Shown: positions 44,133 through 56,645 of the stretch, piece after piece
How positions within the stretch are numbered: the first letter of the stretch is position 1
Layout: the number at the start of each line of letters is the position of its first letter
NCBI GenBank assembly: GCA_025200525.1
Contig: CM045761.1
Span: 136,402,223 to 136,466,222 of the forward strand
DNA: 64,000 nt
Origin: Camellia lanceoleosa
Taxonomy: Eukaryota > Streptophyta > Magnoliopsida > Ericales > Theaceae
Direction of reading: 5' to 3'
Position numbers and translations under genes: made by a program
The notes under the pieces: generated by a model
The model's database searches: none
Seen by the model: only the letters and a program-made list of their open reading frames with translations
Told to the model about the DNA's origin: nothing

Positions 44133-45437
44133 CCTAATTTATGTACTCTCAGAATCCTCCTCCTTGCACTGCTTAGCCTCAGCTGGTGGGTCCATCTGCT
44201 CCTCAACAACTTCATCCCCAGACAACTGAAGGTCAAAGAAAATCTCAAATCCCGCAAGCGCTGCCTCTTTGCATTTAGCTATGGCTCCAGAAAGCCGCAG
44301 AATGGGAAATCTCCCCCCTCTTGGACAAAGCGTCCACTCAGGGTCCCCTGGATAGGTCGATGCACCAAGTCATAATGCTTTCTAGCCTACTTTGCCTTGG
44401 CTTTTCCGGCCATCTCTCTTCCTTTCCTCACCCAATCCTCTTTGGTAGGCAGATAACCTAGGCTAAAGGTATATGGGTTGTGCAGTACTTCGGCCGATGC
44501 TGCAATGCCTTTCTGGCGACTTCGCCCTAATCCCATCCTGGGCATGTGCTGAAGCTTGTTTATAAGGTAGACAGATTATGCACTGACATATAGCCCCTCA
44601 TCAACAGCTAGAATGTTCTGTACAAACCCGGGCCTCAGCTAGGGTGAATCCTAACAAAAATACATCCTTTGCACCATGCTCAATCGTCGGAACTGGTGTA
44701 GAAACCTCTGGTGGCGGATGGATTGAAGAATTCCCAAAAACGATTGCCACCCCCTTCCCGTGGAGGTACTTCAACATTTGGTGCAGGGTAGAAGAGACCG
44801 TCTTTACCTAGTGCAACCACGGCTGCCCTAGGAGTATATTGAAGGATACGAGAACATCCAAGACATAGAACTCAATGTCTTGTTACCCTAGACCAACCTG
44901 AGTCTTAATCTGCACGGTCCCCATCACCTCTCGGCTGGTATTATCATAGGCTCGTATCACCTGGGCAGAAGGCACAAAATCCGCGGGCTTCAACCCGATA
45001 GCATATGTCGTTCTCGACGGACATACATTAATGGTAGATCCTGTGTCAACAAGGACCACCGGTATCAATTTCTCTCTACACTCGACAGAGATGTAGAGTG
45101 GTTTGTTATGATTTGAGCCCTCAGGCGGCAGTCCCTTGTCAGTGAAGGTTAAGATTGGGGAAGCTTCTCCCGGGAAAACCAACCCTACCAATTGCTCAGG
45201 AGTTGTATCGATTGAAAGTTTAGCCTTATCCATTGCAGAAAGGACGACATGTCTGTGAACCTTTGAGGCCATAAGCAGTCCCCAGATGGAGATGTCTGCT
45301 TGGATTTTCTTAAGTTGTTTTAGTACAGCCTCCTCCTCGAGCAGCTTTTCTTTCTGCCTCTCTGCTTCTTTGTCCTTCCCGGTCGCCTCTGGTTGGTCCA
45401 ATTGTGGGGGCTTGAAGTACCGCCCACTCCTGGTCAT
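44133..45437 (-). pseudogene. Aspartic protease and linker, Tat element B
   Basis: The open frame 45437-44883 begins MTRSGRYFKPPQLDQPEATG and contains the protease active site PVVLVDTGSTINVCP, followed by VIRAYDNTSREVMGTV. The catalytic triplet DTGS is intact here. Downstream (44133-44882) the LLGRPW and G-patch-like parts are broken by stops. Confidence 0.8.
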
Positions 45438-45458
45438 ATGGTCAACCTCCTCAACACA

Positions 45459-46555
45459 CTAGGTGTCATTCGGTTGGTTTTGCCCCCAATCTTCATCAGT
45501 GTGGGCAAGACGTAAGTCGTCGTCTTCCCACCACATCTCGGCTTGCAAGAACCGGTCACCGCCCATTAACTGCTTGCGGCACACAGCACATTCCGTCCCC
45601 GCAAGGGCCTTGGCCTTCCTAGCCCTCTCAAGATCCTCAATATTTTCTTGCTCAAGTCGCTTCAATGCAAGCTGCTGTTCAGTGTCTACTGTACTCAAAC
45701 TGCCCGAATCCCGAGCAAAATTCTTAACACCGGTGCTCTCTGGCGATCCTCCCTGATTCTCGGCCATTCCGGCCACTACTGATATCCCAACTTCTGATTG
45801 CCCTCGTTCTGACTGAGGTGTCTCAACAACATCTGGCTCGTCGCTGAGCCACCCAGTATTTTCTGCTGACCCATCCAGATCAAACCAGTTGACAGTCACG
45901 TCCCCCGGATCCTATTCATTGAAGAATTACAGATTCGCGATATCCTCCTCCAACTCTACTAGGTCATCTAACCCCTGACTAGGTCCATCCTCCCGAACCA
46001 CACTAATCTCTGCCCCAACCGGCAACTCTACCCTCGGCTTAACCTGATCTGTTAATGTGATATAACCACTCGGGTTATACGCAAAGCTCCCAGACCCCTC
46101 AAGCTATGAATCAACATTCTCATCTGCCTCCAAAGTCATCTCGATTCTGTCTTCGACAGTTACCACCACCGGTTTGGGTTGGGTTTGAGAGATGCTCAAC
46201 ATGCATAGGTCCGTGCTGTTTGGGATGAACACCTCAAGCTTGGATAGGTGGGAGGGCAAGATATATATGCTCGGGTCATATGGAATGGCCGTAGTTTGGA
46301 TTAGATTGATGTGTTTGGGAGGTGGAGCTTGGTTATATGGTGGGAGCAGGTTGGTGGTGACATTCGACTTCTCTAGAGGCATGATCACCTTGTTGTCGAT
46401 GAGATCTTGGATCTCATGACGCAGTCTGAAGCACTAATTGGTGTTGTGACCATACTGTTGGTGAAGGACACAGTATTTGGCCGGGTTATGGGTTGGTGGG
46501 AGGTTACTTGGTAATGGCCGCGGCTCCAGGGGCTTCAGATGCCCCTTCTTGTCTA
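45459..46555 (-). pseudogene. Gag C-terminus and gag-protease linker, Tat element B
   Basis: Frames 46388-46104 and 45899-45459 match the A linker. 46389-46500 holds the gag zinc-knuckle remnant (YCVLHQQYGHNTN then a stop, CFRLRHEIQDLID). The segment stops at about 46555 after LLPP/GHLKPLEPRPLPSNL-type sequence, where pararetroviral sequence begins. Confidence 0.75.
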
Positions 46556-47261
46556 TCCAATATTCTGTTAAAGAAAGTTTTTGGATATTTTCCAATCGCT
46601 TTCTCCGGTGCTCTTCATCTAAATAATCATCTTCAAATTCAAAATCTTCAGTTTCTTTAAGATACCAAATCTGATATGGTTGGAAAAAATGTTCTCGTTC
46701 TCGCTAACCAACAGTGCTGGAAATCCAGAGGGTAAAATATTTGCTCCATCGAAAGCCTTTTACTATCCATGAGAGCATTGCTTTGATGATCATTGGATAA
46801 TCTATCCATTGGATTGGATCTAAGATTTGAAAAATAACTTGATTAGTTATTCCCCAATCTATATCCTCAAAAAACCACATGTCATGGTTTGCCATGATGG
46901 TTATTTTGGGAATTCCATCTTTCAAATTTAATTTATCATAAGATCATTCTATGATTTGTCTAATCTTATCATGATAATCTTCAACTCGATTTTTGATTAA
47001 CATAAAAATTTCTTTTGGAAGCAAAGTTCTTGCTTTTTCAAAAAGACAAATTCTTTTTATTTGTTCAAAAACTGGATCAGAAAACTCATCTGATATGAGG
47101 TCTGATAGTTGAAGAAAATTGTTTATTTTTTCAAAATTAAAATCTTCATTCCAATTCATTTGTTTAAGAATATTGAAACAAAGATTTTGTAAATCTTTTA
47201 ATTTAGCTGTTTGCTCAGCTAATTTGTTGGCTAGAACTCCCATGTGTTTTCGAAATTTCAC
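46556..47261 (-). pseudogene. C-terminal part of the caulimovirid transactivator-like protein
   Basis: Frames 47261-46944 and 46925-46704 continue the protein that starts at 47606. They are separated by stops. The stretch is Lys/Glu-rich and helical in look (RKHMGVLANKLAEQTAKLKD). I identify it by position after the viroplasmin domain only. It ends at the junction with gag. Confidence 0.55.
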
Positions 47262-47606
47262 TTTGTTGTCTACAATGTGAGTTTTCCAAACTCCATTGAG
47301 TTATGTATAAATTTCTCTGGATATACCAGGGTTGAAAAAATCTTTTATTTCAGATTCATCTGGTCTAGATGTCTGAATATTAGCTGGAACTGGGTTAGTT
47401 CTCACTTTTTTAGCTTTGGTCATGCTATCATATGATTTATGACTGGCTCTTGGAAATCCGCAAACTTGCTGATTGGCTTCATTCCAGTCTGTGTAAATTC
47501 CAGGTTGTTTTCCTGAGAATACAACATAAACTCTTTCTTGTTTGGGGTTTGCCTTTTTGGCAATTGTCACCCCATCTCCTTGAGCGGGTTGTTTACCCTT
47601 ATCCAT
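47262..47606 (-). pseudogene. Viroplasmin/transactivator N-terminal domain of caulimovirid
   Basis: The ATG at 47606 starts a frame with YVVFSGKQPGIYTDWNEANQ and QVCGFPRASHKSY, the short domain shared by caulimovirus P6 (viroplasmin/translational transactivator) and the RNase H1 N-terminus. It follows the RNase H with a short gap, as ORF VI follows ORF V. A stop ends the frame at 47301. Confidence 0.75.
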
Positions 47607-48291
47607 TATTTCCTCTTGGTCTACAGGTCTTTTGCAAAAATTAAATTTACTTGTTTAGCAATTTAATTTTCTGAAACAATTTCTGCTAAGAAAATCTGCA
47701 AGAAAATTATTAGTACCTTTAAGATGTTCTACTTCAAAGGTATATTCAGAAATTTTATTATACCAGGCTAATCGTCTTCCTTGCTCAATGGGTTTTTTAT
47801 TGATCAAGAAATCTCTTACTACCTTATTATCAGTGCGTACAATAAAATTTTCTGGGGCTAAATAAATATGAAAAATTTTTATTGCCAATTTTATTGCAAG
47901 TAATTTTTTTTCAAAAATAATATATTTCTGTTAATTTGATTTAAATGTTCCAGAATTATATCCACAAATTAACTCTTCTTTTTGTAATTTTATGGGTATT
48001 GAATTTTTTCTTGGTCTAATCCCATTTTCTGATAAAGGTATCTCTTTATCATACCATAAATTATTTGGTATTGCTTTAAGAACACATCCCCAGCATGCTT
48101 TTGAGGCGTCTGTTTCTAAAATTAATTTATCACCTGTTTTAGGAAGATAAACATCTGGTAAAGTTTTAACAGTTTCTTTAATTTGTTTAATTAGAGCAAC
48201 ATCTTCTGTTGCCCATTCAAAAATAACATTTTTCCTTAATTTGGTAAACCAAGAAATTTCTATTTTTGAAAGATTTTTTATAAAATTTCGT
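47607..48291 (-). pseudogene. RNase H of caulimovirid
   Basis: 47888-47655 shows the RNase H end (HIYLAPENFIVRTDNKVVRD, YTFEVEHLKGTNNFLADFLS). The first half of the domain between 47889 and 48291 is in broken frames. It degrades RNA in RNA-DNA hybrids. Confidence 0.75.
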
Positions 48292-49259
48292 TCATAATTT
48301 AAAATGCCTAATAAACTCTGTAAATATTTCGAGAGTATCAGGAAAATCTCGTACTTTGGACAAAATATGTTCTTGTAATTTTAAACCTTTCTGGTCTAAA
48401 ATTATTCCCAAAAATTCAATTGATTCTTTTTCTAATTCAATCTTTTTTGGAGACAAAATAATTCCATGTTTTTGGAATTTTTCACAAAGTAATTTTAAAT
48501 GTTTCTTATGCTCCTCTTTGGTTTTAGAGAAGATAAGTATATCATCAATATAAACTGCACAACAATCTTTAAGGTCTTTAAAAATTGTATCCATCCACCG
48601 TTGAAAAACCTGTGGTGCAATATTTAATCCAAAGGGCATAACATTCCAGTGGTAATGTCCTCTAGGTGTACTGAAGGCTGTCAATTTTTTTGACTCTTCA
48701 GTCAATTGAATTTGCCAAAATCCACTTTTACAATCAAATTTGCTAAAGATTTTTTATCCTTTGGTTAAGTTAATCAAAACATCTTTTCGTGGAATAAAAT
48801 ATCCATCAAATTCTAAATTTTCATTTAGCCGTTTATAGTTGACTACCATTCGGGCTTTTCCTCTTTTAATTTCAGCATGGTTTCTTACTATAAAAGCTGG
48901 ACTAGAGTGAGGGCTTTTAGTTTCTTTAATTAACTTTTTGTCTAAAAGTTCCTGGAGTTGAATATCAAATTCATCTATATCTTGTCTAGTATAGATCATT
49001 GGTCTTGCTCTAATAATAACATTAGGATCTTTCAATTTTAAACTACAATAACGTGGACTACGTTGCCATAGTTTTAATGGATGTTCACTAAAATTTTCTT
49101 CTAAAATTTTATAAATCCAATGTGATTCATCAATAGTTTTGATGATGGGAGTTAAATCACCACGCTTGACGCAAACTCTTTATCACAAATATATTTATGT
49201 TGTTCTAACAAGGGAATATGAATTAAGACATTGTTTATGCTTAATGAAATAGCTTTTTC
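48292..49259 (-). pseudogene. Reverse transcriptase of caulimovirid
   Basis: 49035-48754 shows the RT start (ARMVVNYKRLNENLEFDGYF). After a stop, 48705-48292 shows STPRGHYHWNVMPFGL and the catalytic box YIDDILIFSKTKEEH, both typical of pararetrovirus RT. The stretch 49036-49259 is the protease-RT link, with stops. Confidence 0.85.
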
Positions 49260-49754
49260 CTATATTTGCATTGGAAGATATTTATATATAAAATTATTGC
49301 CAAGAAGGAAATCTCCATGCATATACGGAAAACATAAGATTTTTGCTATAATGAATTTGCTATCATTTAACCAAATAGCTATATTTTTAGCCTTGAATTG
49401 TATGGAAGTATGATTGCCATCAATTCCAGTAACCAGAATTGGATATTTCATTAATGTCCATTTTTCTTTTGGTATGGCATTCCATTTACATGAGCTGACT
49501 GTAGCTCCTGTATCTATAAGAACACTGAGGCTATAGGGTTTATAACCTGCAAAATTAAATGTTCCCAATACATATGTATATCTTCTTTTTCCTTGGCTAT
49601 GAGAAAAAAATAATATCATCATTTTTTGTTTGAAAATGATACATATATGCAGATTTAATATGTTCAAGTTTTCTTGTTCCTGGAAAAATAGGAATCTGAA
49701 CATTATTTGAAGTAATAGATTCTTGATTAGAATTATTACTTGATTCTCCAACAC
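49260..49754 (-). pseudogene. Aspartic protease of caulimovirid
   Basis: The frame contains FNFAGYKPYSLSVLIDTGAT with the catalytic DTGA, then WNAIPKEKW and GDFLLGNNFIYKYLP. Its first residues are read out of frame with the movement protein before it, indicating a frameshift near 49610. It lies directly after the movement protein with no coat-protein module between. Confidence 0.8.
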
Positions 49755-50715
49755 TTAACTTTGAAAATGATTTGCTAGTAAAAGTTTTTTCAAATACAGA
49801 AGTTGATCTTTTAATTTTTGGAATTGTATTTTCAATATATAAATTTTTTCCTGATGCCTGCATTTGTAATTGTGCAAGTTTTTTTGTTTTAAAAGATTCT
49901 CCTTGTCCCACTAAGTCTTGGATTAACCATTGTCGAGGGACTTCTAAATCACTCCAATTCATTAGATGAGGTTGTATTACCGTGTCAAATGGTCTTGGTT
50001 CAAAGATTTCAATGATTTTATTATCGTTTGATTTTGTTTTTGTTTCAGGAAATTTGGTTAATTCGTGAATTGTTTTCCAACGAATAGCCAAATCATGAGA
50101 ATTTGATTTCATTCCTAATCCTTGTGTTTTAATTCTTATTCTGACTGTATCTTAAAGATTAGGATCATTTATGGAAATAAAGAAATTTGGTTTAACATTA
50201 AACCAAACTACTCCATTAGCCAAATTAGACTGAATTCCTCCAATGATTGCTTTCATTGGGTCGGAAAATCTTTTGTCAAAAATTACTGCCAAAATAGGAG
50301 TATCTATCCCTTGGCAAAATAAGGCTATTATGGTTACTTGAATTAATCTAATATAAATATATTGAATTTCAGGATATTTCTTTTTCCATCTTGCTACATT
50401 TTTCCTATCAAAAAAAGGAATATCAATATTTCTTTCTTCTGACCATTTTGCTTAAGTGTTACCACTGTATTGTTCAAACACTCTTGCTAAAAAGAAGTTA
50501 AATTTTGAAAGTTTATAAATTTCTGGAACAGCAACTTCTTGCATTTTTTCAAATTTTGCTAATTCCTCGTCGGTAAAAGTTTTTTCTTTCCCGATTACAT
50601 CTTCAAGCCGAATTGCCTGTAATTCTTCTTGAGATATTTCTTGACTATTAGTAGTCATCATGAAGATTAGTTCTTTATCTGAACTTTCTTCATCACTAGA
50701 AATTTCGTATAAGAA
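49600..50715 (-). pseudogene. Movement protein of caulimovirid (30K type)
   Basis: Pieces at 50661-50452, then 50451-50122 with internal stops (a conserved 30K core with the Asp-containing IDTPILAVIFDKRF segment), then 50112-49597 (LEVPRQWLIQDLVGQGESF). The frame is open upstream of the first Met to the breakpoint and reads an acidic tail (SSDEESSDKE). That suggests the movement protein was fused behind another product, as the coat protein is in cavemo/solendoviruses. Confidence 0.7.
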
Positions 50716-51860
50716 AAGGTTCTCTGGCCTCGGGGTGGATATCTAGCTGTTTGTGAGCTGGTTCCGGACGCACCGGTGAAGGGTGTAGCTATAAGTGTTT
50801 TTGGAGTGGTGGTGGTGACCATGCCCATATCAGAAGTTCTGGCAGCTGCAGCATTACTCGTGTCTATATTTGAACTGCGGGTAAATGCCCTCTTAGGCTG
50901 CTCTCTCTCGTGGTCAATGAGACCCTGCTTCATAACATCCTCAATCTGTACCCCGATCTCGTATAAATCTGCAAAGGTGGGAAGCGATAAGACAATCATT
51001 TTTTACATCAGCTTGGATTGGAGGTTACGCACAACCATTTGTATCTAATCTTTGTCAACCGGCCTGATGGTCATCATAGAAGCTTTGGCCCTCCAATGGG
51101 TTACAAAGTCGGAGAAGCCCTCTTTTGGCTCCTGTCTGGTTGTCTCAAGATCACGAGTTGTGATCTCGATCTGCGTATTGTAAGAGTATTGAGCTATAAA
51201 GGCCTCAACCATCTCCTCACAGCTTCTCTTGATAGAATCCTCCAGCTTTGCATACCAAATAGCCGCAACACCCGACAGGGTCCGGCCGAAGAGGGAAAGC
51301 TTTTGCAATCTGGAGAGGCCCATTGGCCTTAGGATACCTGAGAACAGCCGCGGGTGTACCATGGGGTCCCCAGAACCGTCAAAATGGTCTATATGCGGCA
51401 TCTTGAACTGATCCGGCAAAGTCACCGCCGAATCGGTGTATCCATCTTCTATGTCCATAATGGAATTAACACCTTGAGCTTTTTTGAAGAACTTTTCTAA
51501 CTTGCTCACTTTCAGCACTGTTGGATCCACCTTAAATTCAAATGATGTATCCACTAGATTAGTTGGTGCTTTGGACAGCTGGGGTAGGATTGGGGATGGA
51601 ACTGGCCCCGTTGGGACGTTCGTATTTTCCTGGACGTTTGCAATCTCCCCGAGTGTTGGAACTCTAGGTGGGGGTGGATGCGAAGTAGATTCTCCGGCTT
51701 GTTGTGGTTGCTGCTGTTGCTAGAGCCTGGCAATCAATTCCGTCTGTTGAGCCACAACCTTTGCTTGATGCGCAGCAAACTCTGCTTGGCAGGCAGCATC
51801 CTTCTACATGGCTTGCATAGTCTCTTGGAGCTGACGCATCATGTCCTCCATACTTGCCAT
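50716..51860 (-). pseudogene. Gag of Tat element B, main part
   Basis: It starts MASMEDMMRQLQETM at 51860, stops, and resumes at 51554 with the capsid core open to 51045 (FKMPHIDHFDGSGDP, MVEAFIAQYSYN, DFVTHWRAKASMM). 50999-50716 follows (FADLYEIGVQIEDVMKQGLI) and ends GQRTF at the virus junction. It is better preserved than gag of A. Confidence 0.8.
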
Positions 51861-52860
51861 AAGGTGCTAATCTAACTGAACAACAGGTATATCTCTCTGC
51901 GGTAGAAACAGAAACCTCAGCCCGACTACTCACTAGTGGAGTGGATAAGGACCACTGATCTGGTAACCGCTATACTGATGAACTGCGCTTAACTGACCTC
52001 CGTCTAGTAACCGGGGGTAATGAAAGGAACACTAGTTGTCCGTCTATCAAATCCTCGGGTCGATGAAGCCTTCGACCTCTAATCCAAAGTGCTTGGGGAA
52101 TATCTACCTGGTTGGAAGCAATGATGCTAAACTACCTTGCAAAAAGATAAATAAAGCATAATAAGGAAACAATAAGCAGAAAAACGGACAGCACTTCGGC
52201 TTAAATTAAGACAACAAACAGTTGACATTGTAAGCTGAACACACTGTTCTCAATACTGATCAATGTTCCCAAATCACTGCCCCAAATCTAATACCCTCAG
52301 GTAAAACTGATTCTCTCAAATACTGATGTCCGCAGACTGATACCCGAACTTGCAAACTAATACATACAACCTGTAGAGACACACTCTAACAACACATATC
52401 AAGCAAGTAAGAGCCAAAACACCCCTATGGAGGGGTAGGGTTTCCCTATCCTATCTTGTCAGGAGCTAGGGTTTCACTACGCACGCAGTGGTTTCAAATA
52501 ACCTACATTGTAAGCAACATGTCCCTAGTTTGAAATGGTCACTATGGCCCGATATACAACTAGGTCGAATGGTCAAAAAGGGTGCCTCGGTGAAAACCGA
52601 GGCTTGTGTTCCCATCGTGGCAGAGCCCGTAACCGGTTAGCCTTATGGCACGCTTTTCCAAGCAAGCCTTCGGCAAACCGTTCAGGAATAGTAGACGGCA
52701 AACACGGTGTCCTAGGTGCACCAATGCAAATGCACTGCAAAGAGACACGTAAGTGTAGACAAAACAGCATATCATGAGTTCGAATCAAGTTCTCTAAATC
52801 CCGGTGAGTTCGCGAGAAATTGTAGGCCATACTGAACTTTCCGCTCAGGGTATGAATTGT
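51861..52860 (-). other. Leader, mutated primer site and LTR stub of Tat element B
   Basis: The leader matches 10821-11731. The primer site at about 52798-52815 is a mutated form of that in A. The LTR end begins TGTAGGCC at 52821 and continues only to about 52860, where chromovirus D sequence starts. A duplicated CTAGGGTTT / GTAGGGTTT phrase lies at 52435-52475. Confidence 0.7.
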
Positions 52861-54768
52861 TATTCAACATTTACAATGCTTTCAAAATTCAAAACATATA
52901 CAATGTTCTCATAGTTCCTAAACAAAACTAAAATCTCAACATACATTCAAACATTAACAAATAAGTCCAGATATTTCTCTCGGACTTCCAATTCACGCTC
53001 CCAAGTTGCTTCCTCAATCCCGTGATGTTTCCACAATACTTTCACCATGGAAATTATCTTGCCCGCAAGACTTGGTCCTGTCTATCCAAGACTCTCACTA
53101 GACTCTCCTCATACGAGGCATCCTCGTCTACCTCTAAGTTGGCCCAATCCAGCACATGTGATGGATCCGGCTCACACTTTCGAAGCATACTGTAGATCGC
53201 CCCAAACTCTGCTCCGCGCGCGAGTGTGCGAATTGTTGTTCTTAGCCACTACAGTTCGGACTCCTATCACGGTTCTGAATCTAATCTCACAAAGTGCAAT
53301 GTAAGACTGATAAATCACCAAAGAGTCTAAATCTGGAAAATCGTTTTGGAAAATCGATTTTAATCAAAAAGCGCCAAACATGGACTGCTTTGCCAGATTT
53401 CAAAGTCGCCACCTAAATATTTTGTTTTGAGAAATTTAGGAAACCCTGACTCGTGCCTAAGGCCACGTGTCCGTCATCACCAAAGTTGCCTCAGCTGGGG
53501 AACTTGGGTACGAGAGGGGAAGGTCCTGAAATGAGCACCCTCGCTTGCCCGATCAATGATCGGCCTCTACTAACATGATATGTTGTTTTTGAAAACACAC
53601 GTGTTCTTATTTTGGTTTATTAGCTAGCTTACTATGTGATGCGCACAGCATACAAGTATAGACTAAATCGCTCAAGTTGGAACAAAACATCTCATGTTTG
53701 TTTGTTGAAAATGGTTTGAAAGTGCTACTCGCAAGTAGGCTAAAGCGCGGATTTGCCACCCTCAAGTGGGCTTAAAACAAGATGATTTGCCACTTCAAGT
53801 GGGCTTAAAACGCACATTTTGATGAATTGTTCCAATTCAAGCAATAAAGCCTTCACCCACAGGCATTCAGGCAGTTAAACAATTAAGCAGTTAGCCTCAT
53901 GGCAAGCATGCTATCATGGCAGTCACTTACACACATGCAACGATGCTAAAGCATAAACACTCACAGTGTACTCTGAGCCAAAACAGAAGCTATGTTAGAA
54001 ATCAATGCATGACCCTAGCTATGTTAAGAATGCCTAATGCAACATATGCAAAATGCAACTAAATAGGCTCAGCTATTCTAAGATGGCATACGAATATCAC
54101 AATTGATACATGTATTCAAATAGGAATTGAAATACAATGCAGTTTGAATGATGCACCGAGCTCGGTGCATGCAAAACAAATGAATGAATGCACTCTTGCA
54201 AGCATAAGTATGCTAATTGAAACATGCCCTAAAACTAACCATCAAAAGCTAGTAAATAAAAAGGAGAAAGACGTGGGGTTGGAAGACATTCACACACACA
54301 CGTACACTTATTGCAAAATTTTCCTTCTCGACGGAGGGTACGAATAATAAGCTAAGCTAATCTAAGCTAAGCTACTTATTACAAGTAAACTAATTAACTA
54401 ACTCTAGCTAATTAAGTATTACAACCCAAATTGAAACAAATAGCTATGCTAAGCTGATTAAAATATTACAAAACAAATCAAATGACTAGTTTACACGAAC
54501 TAATCATAAGTAATGAAATGGTCTCGCGGGTAAGAAAGAGATGCATGCTCGGTCGGCTTCGCTCGAAAATCCATTACCGTGCCTCATGATGCCTCTGTTT
54601 GCACTCTTTTGGACTTCTGAAAATTGTGCCAACTTCCAAGATGCTTCTGACCCACCGTAGGAACAGGCTGAGGGATAGTCGGCCAAAAGGCATGGCCATC
54701 GGCCGCTTTTGATAGCCGATCGGCAAACTTGGTGGCCGGTCGGCCACTACTTCCAACGATTTCTCCTT
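52861..54768. repeat. 1.9-kb direct repeat, right copy (end of D plus part of a Tat LTR)
   Basis: Matches 34448-36363. It includes D sequence 52861-53185, target duplication CATAC (53186-53190) and the start of the solo Tat LTR (53191 on). This copy is the one continued by the rest of the LTR and by D at 59322, so it looks like the original context. Confidence 0.88.
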
Positions 54769-55382
54769 TTACTGCAACAGGGCACAAACAGAGGCACGGC
54801 AGTGTATTTGCAAGGTATGTGTGCACAACCACCCTCCCTATCATGTCTCAAGCTCAAAGGAGTGTAGTGCTCGGCTCTCGAGCCATCAATCACGCATCTC
54901 AATGCATGATGGCCAAAGAGTCGAGCTTGCACAATTTCGATAAATGCACAAGTAACACATATGACTCGATGAACCTCCACCTTATCATGCATGATCAAAG
55001 GTGTCGGTGACAAAGAAATAAGGCACGTTTCATCACTTCAAGTATGAAACGTCCCTCGTTTCTCATGTTTGGATTAACATCCGATCCAAATACAATGCAA
55101 TGCAACACACATGCAAACAACATGCTCAACCTATCAATGCTAATGGCATGCACAAGATTCTATCATGTGAATAATGCATGCATGGCATGTTTGAAGGCTA
55201 AAGCATCAAAGCAAGTAAAGAGCATCGTTCAAAAGGCATGCAACACAATGCTCAATGGACTAAACCACCACCAAATAGACCTCATGCATGCCAAAATAGT
55301 GGCCAAAAAGATCTAAAATGATAGCAATAAAAGCAATAAAATGCATGCTCATGCATTGGCCCATCAACTAGGCATGAAGGTG

Positions 55383-56280
55383 CAACTCTCAAGAGCACTT
55401 AAAGAGTAACAAACATGGAAGTGTGACAACACTATATGCTCTGAAATATCATCCCAAATGATACCAAAACATGCAAATACCTCAAGTCAAGCATGCAAGA
55501 TACCTCAAAACTCAAAGCTAGTTAAGGCATTAACACCATAGCTATACGAAGCAAGCCTCAAAAGGCCAAGAACAACCAAAACAGTCCTAAAGCATGTCAA
55601 AATAATGCTAAAACATGTATGGAGTATAGCCAAGACAAGCTAGCATGAAGGGCCAAAACATCAAGTAAGCTAGGCCAATGAGCATGGTTACACTACAAGT
55701 GTAAGAAGCAAGTGAGGGATGCTCTAACCTACCAAAAACAGAGTTGTATCATGGCAAAATAAGACCAAAAACACACTGAAATGACATCCTAAAAGCTTAG
55801 GCAAGATGGCATACATATTGGCTCATATTTGAGGCATAAAGCACCAACCCTCCAAAGCATTGAAAGAGTGACACATGTGAGTGTATGACCACACTTCATA
55901 CACTGAAATCACATACCAAATGATGCTAAATCATGTAAATAGCCCAAGCAATGCATGCTAGTGACTTGGAAACTCAAAGCTAGTGAGCAAGATTGCACTA
56001 TGGCTATACAAGCAAGGCATGCATGACCAAAACAACTTCAAACAGAGCTTAAGCATGGCAAAACATGAGTAAAAGCTTGCTGGAGTGAAGCCAAAAGCAT
56101 GCTAAAATGATGGTCCAAAGCATGATGCATGTTAAGGCTATAGGGAGGATTGCACTACAAGGGTATGTGGCATGAAAGAGGCAATCAATCCAACCCGAAA
56201 CAGAGCTATATCATGTTAAAAAAGTCACAAAAACATACTAAGATAGAGCCTCAACAAGCTAGAAAAATATGCTACTTTGA
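55383..56280. repeat. 462-bp tandem duplication in the solo Tat LTR
   Basis: Three anchors recur at the same distance: AAAGAGTRAC at 55401 and 55863, ACTCAAAGCTAG at 55510 and 55972, GAGYTRTATCATG at 55741 and 56203. Each pair is 462 bases apart. The two units differ by many substitutions, so the duplication is old. Confidence 0.8.
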
Positions 56281-56645
56281 TAAGCCATCAACACAAGCAA
56301 ACAAGATACAAAATGGGGGGACCACCCCCACCTATTTGGAGCCTCAAAACACACTTTCCACCATTGAAATTCCTCTAGAATTTAGTGGTTAAAAGGCCAG
56401 GAGAAGGTGATCTCAAAGGCCTAAAGAGATGATACAAAACAAAGCAAAATAAGGCACAAAAGGGGGTAGACCACCCCCAACACCAAAGAGGCCTCAAACA
56501 AACATTTCAAACACTTGAAAATGAAGCTCTTTACAGTTGAAAGCTAAGCCAAAAGAATCATGCAAAGAGGGCCAAATAAGCAATGAAAACAAAGTCTAAA
56601 AAGGGGGTATAGACTCACCCTTGAAGAACAACTTCAAAGCAGCAA

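Larger units (their letters stand above)
46556..50715 (-). mobile_element. Endogenous caulimovirid fragment inserted in Tat gag
   Basis: A 4.16-kb AT-rich block interrupts gag of B between sequence equivalent to about 9605 and 9650 of A, with about 45 bases of gag missing and no obvious target duplication. On the minus strand the order is movement protein, aspartic protease, RT, RNase H, then a separate frame with a viroplasmin-type domain. This is the order of the Caulimoviridae, closest to cavemovirus/solendovirus layout, because no coat protein lies between movement protein and protease. All frames carry stops. It is a fragment, not a full genome. Confidence 0.85.
36364..52860 (-). mobile_element. 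Tat element B body without complete LTRs
   Basis: Same order as A on the minus strand: LTR stub (52860-52821), mutated primer site, leader, gag (split by a pararetrovirus fragment), protease, RT, RNase H, archaeal-type RNase H, and integrase ending at 40380. Then Y and X follow on the opposite strand. It begins inside an intron of X and ends 40 bases into the 5' LTR, so it lacks both LTRs as units. It is bracketed by the 1.9-kb direct repeat. This is not a normal integration product. Confidence 0.8.

Noticed and set aside
46556..50715. The virus-like block as a further Ty3 element
   Set aside because: The movement protein core, the viroplasmin domain after RNase H and the absence of integrase point to a pararetrovirus.
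34776..52860. A normal full-length Tat element B with LTRs at 34776 and 53191
   Set aside because: At 53191 the LTR is preceded by chromovirus sequence and a target duplication, not by a primer site. The B primer site at about 52800 adjoins only a 40-base LTR stub. The left LTR joins the interior of X without an LTR terminus.
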